Below are positions 1 to 7,408 of a DNA stretch of 11,759 nt, in pieces (the stretch's first letter is position 1; every line of letters begins with the position of its first letter). The position numbers and the translations under genes were made by a program. Location of the stretch: assembly GCA_002690445.1 (NCBI GenBank), contig NZER01000014.1, forward strand, positions 1-11,759, in the 5' to 3' direction. Under the pieces are notes generated by a model. That model had not been told where the DNA came from, did not search any database, and saw nothing but the letters and a program-made list of their open reading frames with translations. This DNA comes from Candidatus Pacearchaeota archaeon (GTDB lineage: Archaea > Nanoarchaeota > Nanoarchaeia > Pacearchaeales > GW2011-AR1).

Positions 1-253
1 TTATACCCGGCTGATTTATGTTCGGCTGGGCCATATTCATCCCCTGAGGGGGGCCGCTGCCCATAAACTGACCCGGCACGTTCATTGCTGGCTGCCCGGC
101 CAATTGCATTTGATTAGCACCCGGCGCATTGGGGTCGCCCTGCCTGCCCTGAAATCGCCCACCCTGCATTTCTGCCACACTCGTGGCCGCAGGGGAATAC
201 ATGCTCTGTGGGTTGTCAATAAACTGACGCCAGTGGCCTGCTCTGATTCCCAT
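1..253 (-). CDS. Hypothetical Gln/Met/Asn/Pro-rich protein, N-terminal part (3' end outside window)
   Basis: 84 codons are visible from an ATG at 253 and the frame is open to the left edge. GGGAG lies 6 bases before the ATG, and the start is 12 bases after the previous stop. The N-terminus reads MGIRAGHWRQFIDNPQSMYS; a Gln/Gly/Asn/Pro/Met-rich sequence follows (for example GGRFQGRQGDPNAPGANQMQ at about 31-50, then PGQFMGSGPPQGMNMAQPN). No known domain is recognised. The composition suggests a disordered N-terminal region. By position it probably belongs to the same late operon. Confidence 0.65.
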   Translation of the reverse strand, partial: MGIRAGHWRQFIDNPQSMYSPAATSVAEMQGGRFQGRQGDPNAPGANQMQLAGQPAMNVPGQFMGSGPPQGMNMAQPNINQPGI

Positions 254-265
254 CGCACACTCCCG

Positions 266-1345
266 TTAGCTGACCAGTTGCCTGTGAAGGTTCATAAGAC
301 TCGCAGCCAGCGGGGATTTCCGCATGAATTCCGTCTGGTAGCCAGCAAGCCCCAGATCGTCAGCAGCCGCGCCTAAGCCAGCACCAGCTTGGCCTAAGCC
401 AATTGTCTGATCAGCAACCGACTTGTCCCGCGCTGCACTCATCTGAGAACCGCCACGGTATATGGTCGGAGCAAGACCACCAGTGAAGGACTGATTGCCG
501 GAAGACACTAAGCCCTGATTGACAATATCATCCAACACTGGATTGCCAGTTCCGCTGCCGGGGGAAAGAAGGGTGCTTATTGCATTGGCACTTGCGGTAA
601 CCGGCGATCCCTCTAGGGGGGTTTCGACATCTATTCCACGAGGAGTATATGCCACCGACACTGGATCTCTATCCGAGCCAACTGCGGTGATGTTCCTAAG
701 TTTACTGGGGCCTGCGCCGCCATAGTATTGGCTGCCGCCACCTGTACCGCCGCCGCCTGTACCGCCGCCGCCTGTACCGCCGCCGCCATCAATTGGCGTG
801 ACATTACCCGCAAGGTCGATCTGGTTTCCGGTGGCCATTCCCATCGCCTTCAAGAATGCCCACATATCAGACTTGTGCAGAGATGCCTGCTGGTTCCTCG
901 TAAGCCAGTAATCCATCGTCTTGTTAAGATCGGCAATCATGTTGGGCAAGGCATTCCAAGCCGCCCACGGTGCCATCTGGGCAAATGGCCCCGGACCTGC
1001 TGACCCAAGAATCCAGTTGGGATTAGGTCGCATGAAGAAGTTCGGATCATCGGCGTCACCTTGGAAGAAGTCCTTTATCTTATCGAATAATCCCTCATCA
1101 TCCCCACCGGCACCGGCGGGCGGTTCTTCCGGCATCGGTTGCGGACCTAACGCGGGGTTGACGTCCTTCCATCTGGCAACTTCCGTATCGTAATCTAACG
1201 CCGCATGCTTGCCGGTAAAATCGACTTCAGAGTTCCTGTCAATAAGAACCCACTCACCGTCCCGGACAATCCACTCGTAAAGTGGATTCAGATTGAAGAT
1301 CTCGTCGTTTGCTGCATCTAGTGCGCCAGCTGGATCAATTGCCAT
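266..1345 (-). CDS. Hypothetical protein with glycine-rich linker, after the tail fibre gene
   Basis: 359 residues, not recognised. The ATG at 1345 has AGGAG 7 bases upstream (1353-1357), overlapping the TAG stop of the collar gene. The N-terminal half is acidic and rich in Trp and aromatic residues: NPLYEWIVRDGEWVLIDR (20-37), LFDKIKDFFQG (86-96), FAQMAPWAAWNALPNMIADL (121-140, likely helical). A flexible GGGGT-repeat linker (187-205) separates it from a Ser/Thr/Gly-rich C-terminal half ending in an amphipathic segment (GYQTEFMRKSPLAASLMNLHRQLVS). No signal peptide or clear transmembrane span is visible. In this position short-tailed phages often encode internal or tail-associated virion proteins, but no motif confirms that. 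Confidence 0.75.
   Translation of the reverse strand: MAIDPAGALDAANDEIFNLNPLYEWIVRDGEWVLIDRNSEVDFTGKHAALDYDTEVARWKDVNPALGPQPMPEEPPAGAGGDDEGLFDKIKDFFQGDADDPNFFMRPNPNWILGSAGPGPFAQMAPWAAWNALPNMIADLNKTMDYWLTRNQQASLHKSDMWAFLKAMGMATGNQIDLAGNVTPIDGGGGTGGGGTGGGGTGGGSQYYGGAGPSKLRNITAVGSDRDPVSVAYTPRGIDVETPLEGSPVTASANAISTLLSPGSGTGNPVLDDIVNQGLVSSGNQSFTGGLAPTIYRGGSQMSAARDKSVADQTIGLGQAGAGLGAAADDLGLAGYQTEFMRKSPLAASLMNLHRQLVS
741..785 (-). repeat. Three perfect 15-bp tandem repeats (glycine linker)
   Basis: The unit cctgtaccgccgccg (plus strand) occurs three times without mismatch, at 741, 756 and 771. On the coding strand it gives three GGGGT units. The lack of synonymous change suggests a young expansion that probably varies in copy number. 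Confidence 0.95.
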
Positions 1346-1355
1346 GATTCTTCTC

Positions 1356-2348
1356 CTAAAGTCCTAGACCCGTGCGGGAGTTGTTTAGTCTCTCTAAAAA
1401 CCCTGCATACATAAAGGGCGGTATTGTGTCCACGGAAACTGCGCTGTGGGATAAAGCGCTACTCCCGGTTACTGAGTGTGAAAGTGCTGGTGTTGTATGA
1501 TTGTGGGCCGAGTGGGCTAGGTCGTCTTGTGGTAGACCAGATATGTCGCCGCTAACAAAATTCATCGGAGTCCCACTTGCCGCCGAGGTAACTATTGAGG
1601 TGTTATCCAATACGTGAAGGTGAGGAACTGCTTCGTCTATTGTCGTGTTTCCAGTGTTTCCTGCGCCGTGGGTGGCTACCGTTACAGCCGAATCAATTGA
1701 TGAGCCGCTATGCGTACCAACTGTCACGCTGTCTGTAGCCGCCCCGCCAGTTGCCTTATTGTTGCCTACTGCTGGCCATTGTCGCAAAAAGTTACCACTT
1801 GTGGCAATATCTAAGGCCGTGCCGCCATTGGCTTTCGCATTGGCTGTGCCGTTCATCACACCCCAGCCGCTGATGCCGCTGTCACCGTTAATGTCCTGCC
1901 GAATCGTGCCAACCCTGTCGTCACCAAAGCCGGGGGCCATGAATACCCCGTCACCCATCTCAAAGAAGGGGATAACGTCATTGCGAACCACATTTGGGTC
2001 ATCCCCCGGGGTCACTGGAAGATATATCGTGATATCGCTCTTTCCCGTGGTCCCGTTGCCCTTGTAATCGTCAGCTTCCTTGCAAGTCACCAAGGCCATA
2101 CCGCCACCGTTGCTTGGATAGGTGAAAGGGTAGCTTTTGTCTGGGTTGTAGTTCCAATTATGCTGTGCTACCGCCCAACGACCCGCCTGTACGGTCGGAG
2201 AAACGACAGGCCCATTGAAGGTAACTATTCCGTCATGCTCCAACTCCATATCCGGGTTCGAGAAAATCGAACGGAAGATATGGACCTGATCCGGCGTCAT
2301 GCCAGCGTCAATGAGCCTGTCGAATTGTCCCGCTGCCCTTGAAAACAC
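1356..2348 (-). CDS. Tail collar / tail fibre-type protein
   Basis: 330 residues. It starts at GTG (2348), which shares one base with the nozzle stop (TAGTG) and follows GAGGGG. Residues about 159-200 follow the phage tail-collar plan: SGWGVMNGTAN, then FLRQWPAVGNN and TGG. The protein ends with DTIPPFMYAGFLERLN (307-322), matching the conserved N/D-x-PP-Y/F...F-x-x-R/K C-terminus of collar-type short fibres. Between them lies a Ser/Thr/His-rich stretch with many spaced histidines, including HLH (243-245) and HNH (282-284). HxH motifs bind metal in T4 gp12 and gp37 tips; a similar role here is inference. It is probably a receptor-binding or fibre-tip protein attached to the nozzle encoded just upstream. 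Confidence 0.6.
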   Translation of the reverse strand: MFSRAAGQFDRLIDAGMTPDQVHIFRSIFSNPDMELEHDGIVTFNGPVVSPTVQAGRWAVAQHNWNYNPDKSYPFTYPSNGGGMALVTCKEADDYKGNGTTGKSDITIYLPVTPGDDPNVVRNDVIPFFEMGDGVFMAPGFGDDRVGTIRQDINGDSGISGWGVMNGTANAKANGGTALDIATSGNFLRQWPAVGNNKATGGAATDSVTVGTHSGSSIDSAVTVATHGAGNTGNTTIDEAVPHLHVLDNTSIVTSAASGTPMNFVSGDISGLPQDDLAHSAHNHTTPALSHSVTGSSALSHSAVSVDTIPPFMYAGFLERLNNSRTGLGL

Positions 2349-4894
2349 TATTTTTTCCCCTCAACCCCCTCAATGTCTAACTGCTGTATTTTTGGCACCT
2401 CATCGCCCGCATACCCGCGAAGCTCTATGGCTACCTTGTGGTCACCATGGGCTAACCGGCTATATGTTCCGTCAAATCGGAATGCCTCGGCCCCAGAGGA
2501 GTTTTCCATTACGCTGCGGGCAGTCTTCATAAAGAAAACCACGTCTGATTTGTTGTCTTCCTGAATTTCTACCGCATCTCCCAGAACTTGCCCCGTCTCA
2601 AAGCTGTGAACAGTGGAACTGCCGTTGAAATACAGCCTCAAGTCGATTCTCTGGTCACCCGTGGTGGGGGTGAACTTCAATCCCACCCGGCGCTCGTGCC
2701 TTACCCCATCCTGAGGGAAGCCAAAGCTGGTGCTTTTCCAATTCCACTCAATTGCACCTATCACATACTTGCTGGTGGTGTCCGGGGCCGTCCAAGACGC
2801 CACGGTCACCTGTGTGCCACTATTACGGGTAGTAATAGTACGAATTTGCCCCTTTCCTGTCCCCTCGTAGATGTAGATTGGGGCACCTACGACAGCGGTA
2901 GCAAAACTAGCCCCGGAATCGGTCAATGTCGTAGTTGATCCTGCTGTGGCGGTGCCAGATACCTCTGCCGACAGGATGTCCGCGTTGCCAGCGTCTGCCA
3001 TGTGGACAGCACCCGACTCTGACCCCAAGAGAAACCGGGTTTCACCGCTTGACTGCACTGTGGCCGCTGCACCAATCTTCTGGGGGTAGTGATAAACGTC
3101 CCATGACTGGCGACGGATGTTGTAAACCAGTGCCCGGGTGGGCTGAGTGCCGGAATCACCGGTAAAGCAAACGAAGAAGTAGGCCCTCGCCTTGGCCCTG
3201 TCCACTTTTACATGAAAAGAAGCCGTCTTGGCAAAGTCAATCGTATTCCCTATGCCATCCTTTCGCCACAAATCCTTGATTGCCGACCCAATTGGCTGCG
3301 ATCCACCTCCCGTGAACACATAGGGGCCGGTATCGTCCATCATGTAAGCCTTGTTCTCATACACGTCCCAGCAATCATGGTTGAAAACACCCCGATCCTC
3401 TACATACCGGACAGTTCCATCCTTGAGGGGCTTGCGAGTGAAGCCGAAAGAGTATTTATGGCGGTTTCCCAAGAGAAAGAGGCTCGATCCGAGCGTCATG
3501 GCCCCCACAATATCATCGTCATCACCGGCCTGCTCCTGCACAGTGAATACATTCACAGCTGGAACGCTCTCAGGCTCGTCTGGCTCACTGAAATCCACCT
3601 GACGACTGTTACTGGCCTCCGGATAGATGACATAACTCTTGCCGCTGGCACTGGTTTGGGCAGCCGTGACCAGTTCGAGGGTATCTCCATCAGTAACCGA
3701 CGCGATTTCAATGGGAGCCGGTTCGCCGTCTATGTCGATGTACCGGCCCGCCATTGTGGACACCCAGTCCGTCTCACCGCTTGCCCCCTGCACCGTTGTG
3801 CTGCCATTCGTGGTGACCGTGGATCGGTTGTACTTGACTGTCCCCAGATAGAAGTACCTGTCCTGAAACTGGACGACAATGGGCCGGTCGTCCGGTGGCG
3901 GCTCAAAGCGGCGAGCCACGAGGCTGTTGTCTGTGGGCGGGTTGGTAAGAATCAGGATCGCATCAGTAGCCGCACTCTCGTTCAGCGTGGCATCATCCAA
4001 TTGGTCAACAAACCCGCCGCCAATGGATCCATAGGCCAGAGTCGCCACCTTATAAAGCACATTACTCACCCCTGACGTGCTTCTCCACAGCTCCACCTTG
4101 TTCTGGGCGCGTGCTTCCGTGGTTGAGGAAAGACCTCCCCATGTGAATTGATCACTGGTCAGTGCCGTGACAGTCGTTAGGGCAGACATATTGGAAGGAA
4201 CAGCAGTTGCCGTGTCGTCAATGTAGCGATACCCAAACACGTAGTCACCGGCAGTTGCACCATACCCGTCCGCCGAGGCATCAGAGACATCTGCTGATTT
4301 TGACCACGTGCCAGCCTGCCCGCTGTCATACGTCCCGTCAAATGTGGTGCCTGTCAAACTAAAAACAGACCCCGATGCGCTCTCTATTGTGAATTCCTGA
4401 TTATTCAGGTCATTAGCCATCGCCCCTGTCCCAACAACATTGCCAATCCGCACCTTGTCGCCATTAGAAAGGCCGTGGGAGGCATCACTTGTGATCCGGT
4501 ACAGCCCACTGTTGTCGTCAATGTCATCAATCCCGTCACCCTTGTCGCTGGCACCAAGTTCAGCACGGGTAATCGTCGGGGCTGCGGCTGGGGCAGTGAT
4601 CCCAAGAGCCTCAACTGTGGTAGTCACGCCGTCCCAGCGGAATCCACGGTCAATTCCGTTCACCGCAATCAGCTCGCCTGAGCGGGTCTTGCAGTAACAC
4701 AGCTTCTGGAAGGTGTGGTAGGCAGAAGCGGATATCGTCGTGGTGGTGAGCGTCTGGGGCCGTATGCCACCACGTACCCGTAGCTCGCCCGCCGTGGTTG
4801 TGCTCACATTCTTCTGTTGCTGTGCGGCACCAGCTGGCAGATCGTCGGTGTCAGCATCGCTGACTTGACCAAGAAAGTTGCTAATCCGTGGCAT
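2348..4894 (-). CDS. Tail nozzle / tail hub protein (T7 gp12 / P22 gp10-like)
   Basis: 848 residues; the ATG overlaps the adaptor stop by one base. Nozzle proteins form the tube at the end of the short tail and are built on a beta-propeller. Blade-like strands appear around 57-98 (TFQKLCYCKTRSGELIAVNGI), 215-320, 340-352 and 435-632, including the typical SLFLLGNRHKYSF (471-483), VRYVEDRGVFNHDCWDVYENKAYMMDDTGPYVFTGG (495-530) and ALVYNIRRQSWDVYHYP (588-604). Residues about 129-200 (HGLSNGDKVRIGNVVG, then LNNQEFTIES and VFSLTGTTFDGTYDSGQAGTWSK) match the small beta domain related to the E1 FCCH fold often found in phage tail proteins. Further beta modules are inserted at about 357-425 and 642-713. 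The length is close to T7 gp12. It ends in GKK with a run of six A before TAG. Confidence 0.75.
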   Translation of the reverse strand: MPRISNFLGQVSDADTDDLPAGAAQQQKNVSTTTAGELRVRGGIRPQTLTTTTISASAYHTFQKLCYCKTRSGELIAVNGIDRGFRWDGVTTTVEALGITAPAAAPTITRAELGASDKGDGIDDIDDNSGLYRITSDASHGLSNGDKVRIGNVVGTGAMANDLNNQEFTIESASGSVFSLTGTTFDGTYDSGQAGTWSKSADVSDASADGYGATAGDYVFGYRYIDDTATAVPSNMSALTTVTALTSDQFTWGGLSSTTEARAQNKVELWRSTSGVSNVLYKVATLAYGSIGGGFVDQLDDATLNESAATDAILILTNPPTDNSLVARRFEPPPDDRPIVVQFQDRYFYLGTVKYNRSTVTTNGSTTVQGASGETDWVSTMAGRYIDIDGEPAPIEIASVTDGDTLELVTAAQTSASGKSYVIYPEASNSRQVDFSEPDEPESVPAVNVFTVQEQAGDDDDIVGAMTLGSSLFLLGNRHKYSFGFTRKPLKDGTVRYVEDRGVFNHDCWDVYENKAYMMDDTGPYVFTGGGSQPIGSAIKDLWRKDGIGNTIDFAKTASFHVKVDRAKARAYFFVCFTGDSGTQPTRALVYNIRRQSWDVYHYPQKIGAAATVQSSGETRFLLGSESGAVHMADAGNADILSAEVSGTATAGSTTTLTDSGASFATAVVGAPIYIYEGTGKGQIRTITTRNSGTQVTVASWTAPDTTSKYVIGAIEWNWKSTSFGFPQDGVRHERRVGLKFTPTTGDQRIDLRLYFNGSSTVHSFETGQVLGDAVEIQEDNKSDVVFFMKTARSVMENSSGAEAFRFDGTYSRLAHGDHKVAIELRGYAGDEVPKIQQLDIEGVEGKK

Positions 4895-6087
4895 TAGCCA
4901 GAATCCGAAGTAATGACATTCTGAAGGTGACTGAATAGATAATCATACCGAGAGCCTCGGGCACCTCCGAATGAAGCTACTCGCGACTCAGCCTCAAGGG
5001 ATCGCCGCAATTCCATTTCCGCCACGCCCTTGGAGGCTGTCATGTCCTGCAAGTCATTGGCAAAGCGGCTCAGGCGATACTCAACTTGTGCCTTGAATGC
5101 CTCAAGCATTGTGTCGTTCATGTCGATGGGGTCAGATACGACAAGTTTGTTGGTTCCGCCTGCGTATGCCTGTGTAAGAGCGCTGTCAAGGCTTACGGTA
5201 GTGCCACTCAGGGACGCTATCTTGAACTGCTCCGCATAGGGAGATGAACCAGCAAGGCCGGTGGGATGGGTGGATGTGCTGTTCGCCAGACGAACGACAG
5301 AACCAACCATACTGGCTGGCAGGGCCGTGCTTGTCACCAATGTGTCATTACCTATAGACCTCGACCCGAACGTATAGGTTCTCGCCTCTGTCTCTGTTCC
5401 GGCCCACCTGAGCGTGCGTGGACGGCGGCGATAAATAAAGCCCAGAGGCTCTGCCGTGCTAGGAGCAGGATCAACCCACAGTGCAAACCTGTTGTCGTTG
5501 TCCGGGTCCTTCATTATCGTCCACGCCCACGTCTGGCCCGTGGTCGCAGTGAATCTCTCCCTCTGGAGCCACTCTGTGGGCGTCAGATAGTAGGTAATCC
5601 AGTAGGACTTCTCTACGGCCACATCATATAAACGCCACAAATCAGTGGGGAGAGAATAAACGGAGCGATATAGGTCGTAGGTAGTCGAGGCCGCCACGTC
5701 AGCCCCGGGGTTAAGATCCTCACCCAAAGTGAGGAGGACATCAGAGCCAGATACCTTGCTTTCAACGGGATAAACCACGTCATTAAATCGAATCCGCCCA
5801 TACTTGGCCCACCCCGGCCACGTCCCAGAAGCAAGCGTGATCTGACGCTCGTTCGCACCACCCGTGTGATCATAGGCTATGGTGCTGGAAGTCTGGTTGG
5901 CAACGAGGTCAACCCGGCCCTCTTTCATGTAGTAGTCCCACTCATGGCACATGGTAATGTCACGGTAGGCACCAAGGATGGCCTCCTTGTGGAGGCGCAG
6001 ATCCTTTGTCCTCGCACCACCGTCCGTTAAGGCGGTGATGTAGTCCAACATATCGTGGAAGGTTAAGACGCCATCATCAACGGCCAT
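4894..6087 (-). CDS. Head-to-tail adaptor (tail tubular A / gp4-like) protein
   Basis: 397 residues; the ATG follows AAGGGG at 6-base spacing. In short-tailed phages this ring protein docks under the portal and carries the nozzle. Support: N-terminal helices (about 8-50, with RLHKEAILGAYRDITMCHEWDYY), a beta segment ending in YSLPTDLWRLYDVAVE (144-159), which is the SLP-D/W-R motif usual in this family, a strand-rich middle (FALWVDPAPS, 201-210; FIYRRRPRTL, 217-226), and a C-terminal helix (MLEAFKAQVEYRLSRFANDL, 327-346) with a long charged helix after it. It is about twice the length of P22 gp4 or T7 gp11; the excess is explained by beta-rich insertions at about 65-142 and 243-318. Its position directly before the nozzle gene, with a TAATG overlap, supports the call. 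Confidence 0.7.
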   Translation of the reverse strand: MAVDDGVLTFHDMLDYITALTDGGARTKDLRLHKEAILGAYRDITMCHEWDYYMKEGRVDLVANQTSSTIAYDHTGGANERQITLASGTWPGWAKYGRIRFNDVVYPVESKVSGSDVLLTLGEDLNPGADVAASTTYDLYRSVYSLPTDLWRLYDVAVEKSYWITYYLTPTEWLQRERFTATTGQTWAWTIMKDPDNDNRFALWVDPAPSTAEPLGFIYRRRPRTLRWAGTETEARTYTFGSRSIGNDTLVTSTALPASMVGSVVRLANSTSTHPTGLAGSSPYAEQFKIASLSGTTVSLDSALTQAYAGGTNKLVVSDPIDMNDTMLEAFKAQVEYRLSRFANDLQDMTASKGVAEMELRRSLEAESRVASFGGARGSRYDYLFSHLQNVITSDSG

Positions 6088-6097
6088 GAGTTACCCC

Positions 6098-6655
6098 TTA
6101 TGCTGGTCTGGGGCCTCTTGGTGGACCCGGTTGACCCGGCCCAAACGGTCGCTGAGGCATCCCGGGCCTCATTCCCATACCCGGAGGTGGGCCGCCGGGA
6201 GGGCCACCAGCCATCATGCTGGGAGGAGGTCCGCCGGGGCCGCCGGGGCCGGGAGGGCCACCGGGGGGCATTCCGGGGGGGCCGGGAGGGCCACCGGGAG
6301 GGCCACCGGGAGGGCCGGGAGGGCCACCGGGAGGGCCACCGGGGCCGGGAGGGCCACCGACCATGGGAAGTCCCGGGGGAAGACCCGGACCCGGGGCAGG
6401 CTTAGATACAATTTCGGTCAGCATGTCTATCTTGCCGACCAGCTCATCGAGCCTATTGTTCATCATCTCCATTTGCGGGGAACTTCTCTCCCCCACAGCA
6501 TCGCTCTGGGACGCGCTCTCGGGTCTGGCTTTACGGAGGCCCCGGCGCTCCTGACGCATTCCCTTGTTTTCCTTTAATCGCCCCATTAGTGTATCCGGAG
6601 GCACTGGCCGGGACCCGCCCTGCGCATCGCCCATCATATCTGAAAAAGCTGGCAT
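6098..6655 (-). CDS. Glycine/proline-repeat hypothetical protein with coiled-coil segment
   Basis: 185 residues, not recognised. The ATG follows GGGAG, which overlaps the previous TAG stop. The N-terminal 55 residues are basic (MGRLKENKGMRQERRGLRKAR, 24-44). Residues about 60-85 (QMEMMNNRLDELVGKIDMLTEIVSK) form a clear short coiled coil, likely an oligomerisation helix. From about 86 to the end the protein is nearly pure Gly/Pro/Met, dominated by GGPP and GPP words. It resembles phage collagen-like proteins, but the common unit is four residues (GGPP), which breaks the strict Gly-X-Y spacing of a collagen triple helix. The gene directly precedes the adaptor gene, with a 10-base gap, so a virion role is plausible; function is unknown. 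Confidence 0.75.
   Translation of the reverse strand: MPAFSDMMGDAQGGSRPVPPDTLMGRLKENKGMRQERRGLRKARPESASQSDAVGERSSPQMEMMNNRLDELVGKIDMLTEIVSKPAPGPGLPPGLPMVGGPPGPGGPPGGPPGPPGGPPGGPPGPPGMPPGGPPGPGGPGGPPPSMMAGGPPGGPPPGMGMRPGMPQRPFGPGQPGPPRGPRPA
6251..6358. repeat. 12-bp repeats encoding GGPP; G-quadruplex-prone on the plus strand
   Basis: The 12-mer gggagggccacc occurs six times on the plus strand (starts at 6251, 6284, 6296, 6317, 6329, 6347), with partial copies between. Every copy encodes GGPP with the same codons. The plus strand, which is the template for transcription, carries many runs of 3 to 7 G with loops of 1 to 5 bases, for example GGGGCCGGGAGGGCCACC from 6245, so the region meets the usual G-quadruplex pattern several times. 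Confidence 0.9.
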
Positions 6656-6665
6656 CGTATTCTCC

Positions 6666-6947
6666 CTAAACAGTGTATTCCCCGCCGGTTTCCCCGCCGG
6701 TTTCTTCGCCGTATTGACCCGTCGTCTCTAGACGAGCATCAAGGCCAGCCTCGGATAGCTTCATTTTAAGGGCTATGGCACTCTCGCGTCCCTCCCTATC
6801 ATAAGGAAATTCGACGACAATCCGAGTTTCATTTTCCCCTCCCTCAATATGTGCTTTCAGGCCATGCTCCGTGAAGCCGTCTTTCATCTGGTGAGCTGTC
6901 GCCCTCGCTGTGTCGCCGGGTCCGACATCAATCACTAATCGTGGCAT
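6666..6947 (-). CDS. Small alpha/beta hypothetical protein
   Basis: 93 residues, not recognised but apparently folded. The ATG follows GGAG at 6-base spacing. The pattern suggests alternating strands and helices: strand RLVIDV (3-8), helix from about 12 to 28 (DTARATAHQMKDGFTEHG), strand LKAHIEG, strand ETRIVVEFPY, helix around 51-66 (REGRESAIALKMKLSEAG), strand LDARLET. A two-strand, one-helix unit seems to be repeated, resembling a ferredoxin-like fold; this is a guess from pattern alone. The acidic tail carries a duplicated ETGG unit encoded by a perfect 12-bp tandem repeat. It is the only clearly compact protein in the left half of the proline-rich cluster. No catalytic residues are evident. 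Confidence 0.75.
   Translation of the reverse strand: MPRLVIDVGPGDTARATAHQMKDGFTEHGLKAHIEGGENETRIVVEFPYDREGRESAIALKMKLSEAGLDARLETTGQYGEETGGETGGEYTV
6681..6704 (-). repeat. Two perfect 12-bp tandem repeats
   Basis: The unit cccgccggtttc (plus strand) occurs at 6681-6692 and 6693-6704. On the coding strand it adds an in-frame ETGG duplication to the C-terminal tail of the 93-residue protein. Confidence 0.9.
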
Positions 6948-6956
6948 TATGTACTC

Positions 6957-7397
6957 CTATCCCTGTCGCGGCGGTGGCGGTGGCGGTGGCCCGAAGCCCC
7001 GAGCGGCAGGCGCTGGCGCTGACGGTGGCAGAGTTGGGTGGAAAAATTTTCTCCTGTCCCGGTAAAGCTGACTTTCTTGCCACGCCCGATACTGCTTGGC
7101 TTCCTCATCATGCATATAAGATTCCGGACCTCGCCACGGGGCGGGTTCAGAAGATTGTATACCGCCCGGCAGGCCGCCAGCAGCACGCAGATCCGCAGGT
7201 TGGTTGGGGTTTGGCTGCGTGTGAAAAATGTTTCTCTGAAACGGATTCCAAGCATCCTCTGGCTCTGGCGGAAGCCATTTTTCCATCGACGGGATTGAAC
7301 TTCTGATAATATCCTCTGGCCTCCGGTTTTCATCTGGCCATATCCCCTCTAATGGATGAGGGTCGGGTAGCCTTAATGGAATGCGTGGATCTGGCAT
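6957..7397 (-). CDS. Proline-rich hypothetical protein (MPDPRIPLRLPDPHP start)
   Basis: 146 residues, not recognised. It starts at an ATG overlapping the previous stop (TAATG); unlike the portal-side copy of this junction there is no AGGA upstream, so translation probably depends on coupling to the preceding gene. The PDP word occurs twice near the start (2-4 and 11-13), PDPR then PDPH. A Trp-containing acidic stretch (WLPPEPEDAWNPF, 41-53) precedes a charged, likely helical segment (about 95-119, HDEEAKQYRAWQESQLYRDR). It ends in Pro/Ala-rich sequence with PPPPPPP (137-143). Probably disordered. Function unknown. The TAG stop overlaps the AGGAG of the next gene. A second minus-strand frame covers much of this stretch but lacks a ribosome-binding site. 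Confidence 0.7.
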   Translation of the reverse strand: MPDPRIPLRLPDPHPLEGIWPDENRRPEDIIRSSIPSMEKWLPPEPEDAWNPFQRNIFHTQPNPNQPADLRAAGGLPGGIQSSEPAPWRGPESYMHDEEAKQYRAWQESQLYRDRRKFFHPTLPPSAPAPAARGFGPPPPPPPRQG

Positions 7398-7408
7398 TAT
7401 TTCTTATC
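7382..7408. repeat. 27-bp gene-junction repeat, copy 2
   Basis: Exact copy of 10773-10799. It again spans the end of one gene (encoding DKK and stop, here the 7921-7397 gene) and the start of the next (MPDPR), with the same one-base TAATG overlap. The genes on either side of the two copies are otherwise unlike each other. Confidence 0.95.

Noticed and set aside
3212..4075. Plus-strand open frame of 287 codons
   Set aside because: It lies wholly antisense to the well-supported nozzle gene, has no good ribosome-binding site and its product has no recognisable pattern; long antisense frames are common opposite biased coding sequence.
6245..6360. CRISPR array
   Set aside because: The repeated 12-mers are adjacent or nearly so, without unique spacers of regular length, and lie inside an open reading frame.
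6098..6400. Collagen-like triple-helix protein
   Set aside because: Gly/Pro content suggests it, but the frequent four-residue GGPP unit breaks strict Gly-X-Y periodicity, so I describe it only as a Gly/Pro repeat protein.
6086..6577. Plus-strand frames with GRATG-type or GGPP-type repeats
   Set aside because: The 12-bp repeat is open in several frames on both strands. Only the minus-strand frame 6655-6098 has a ribosome-binding site, a credible N-terminal coiled coil and fits the operon.
6947..7333. Minus-strand frame of 128 codons overlapping the 7397-6957 gene in another frame
   Set aside because: It has no ribosome-binding site and unusual Arg/His-rich composition, while the overlapping frame begins at the duplicated gene-junction module and ends in the next gene's ribosome-binding site.
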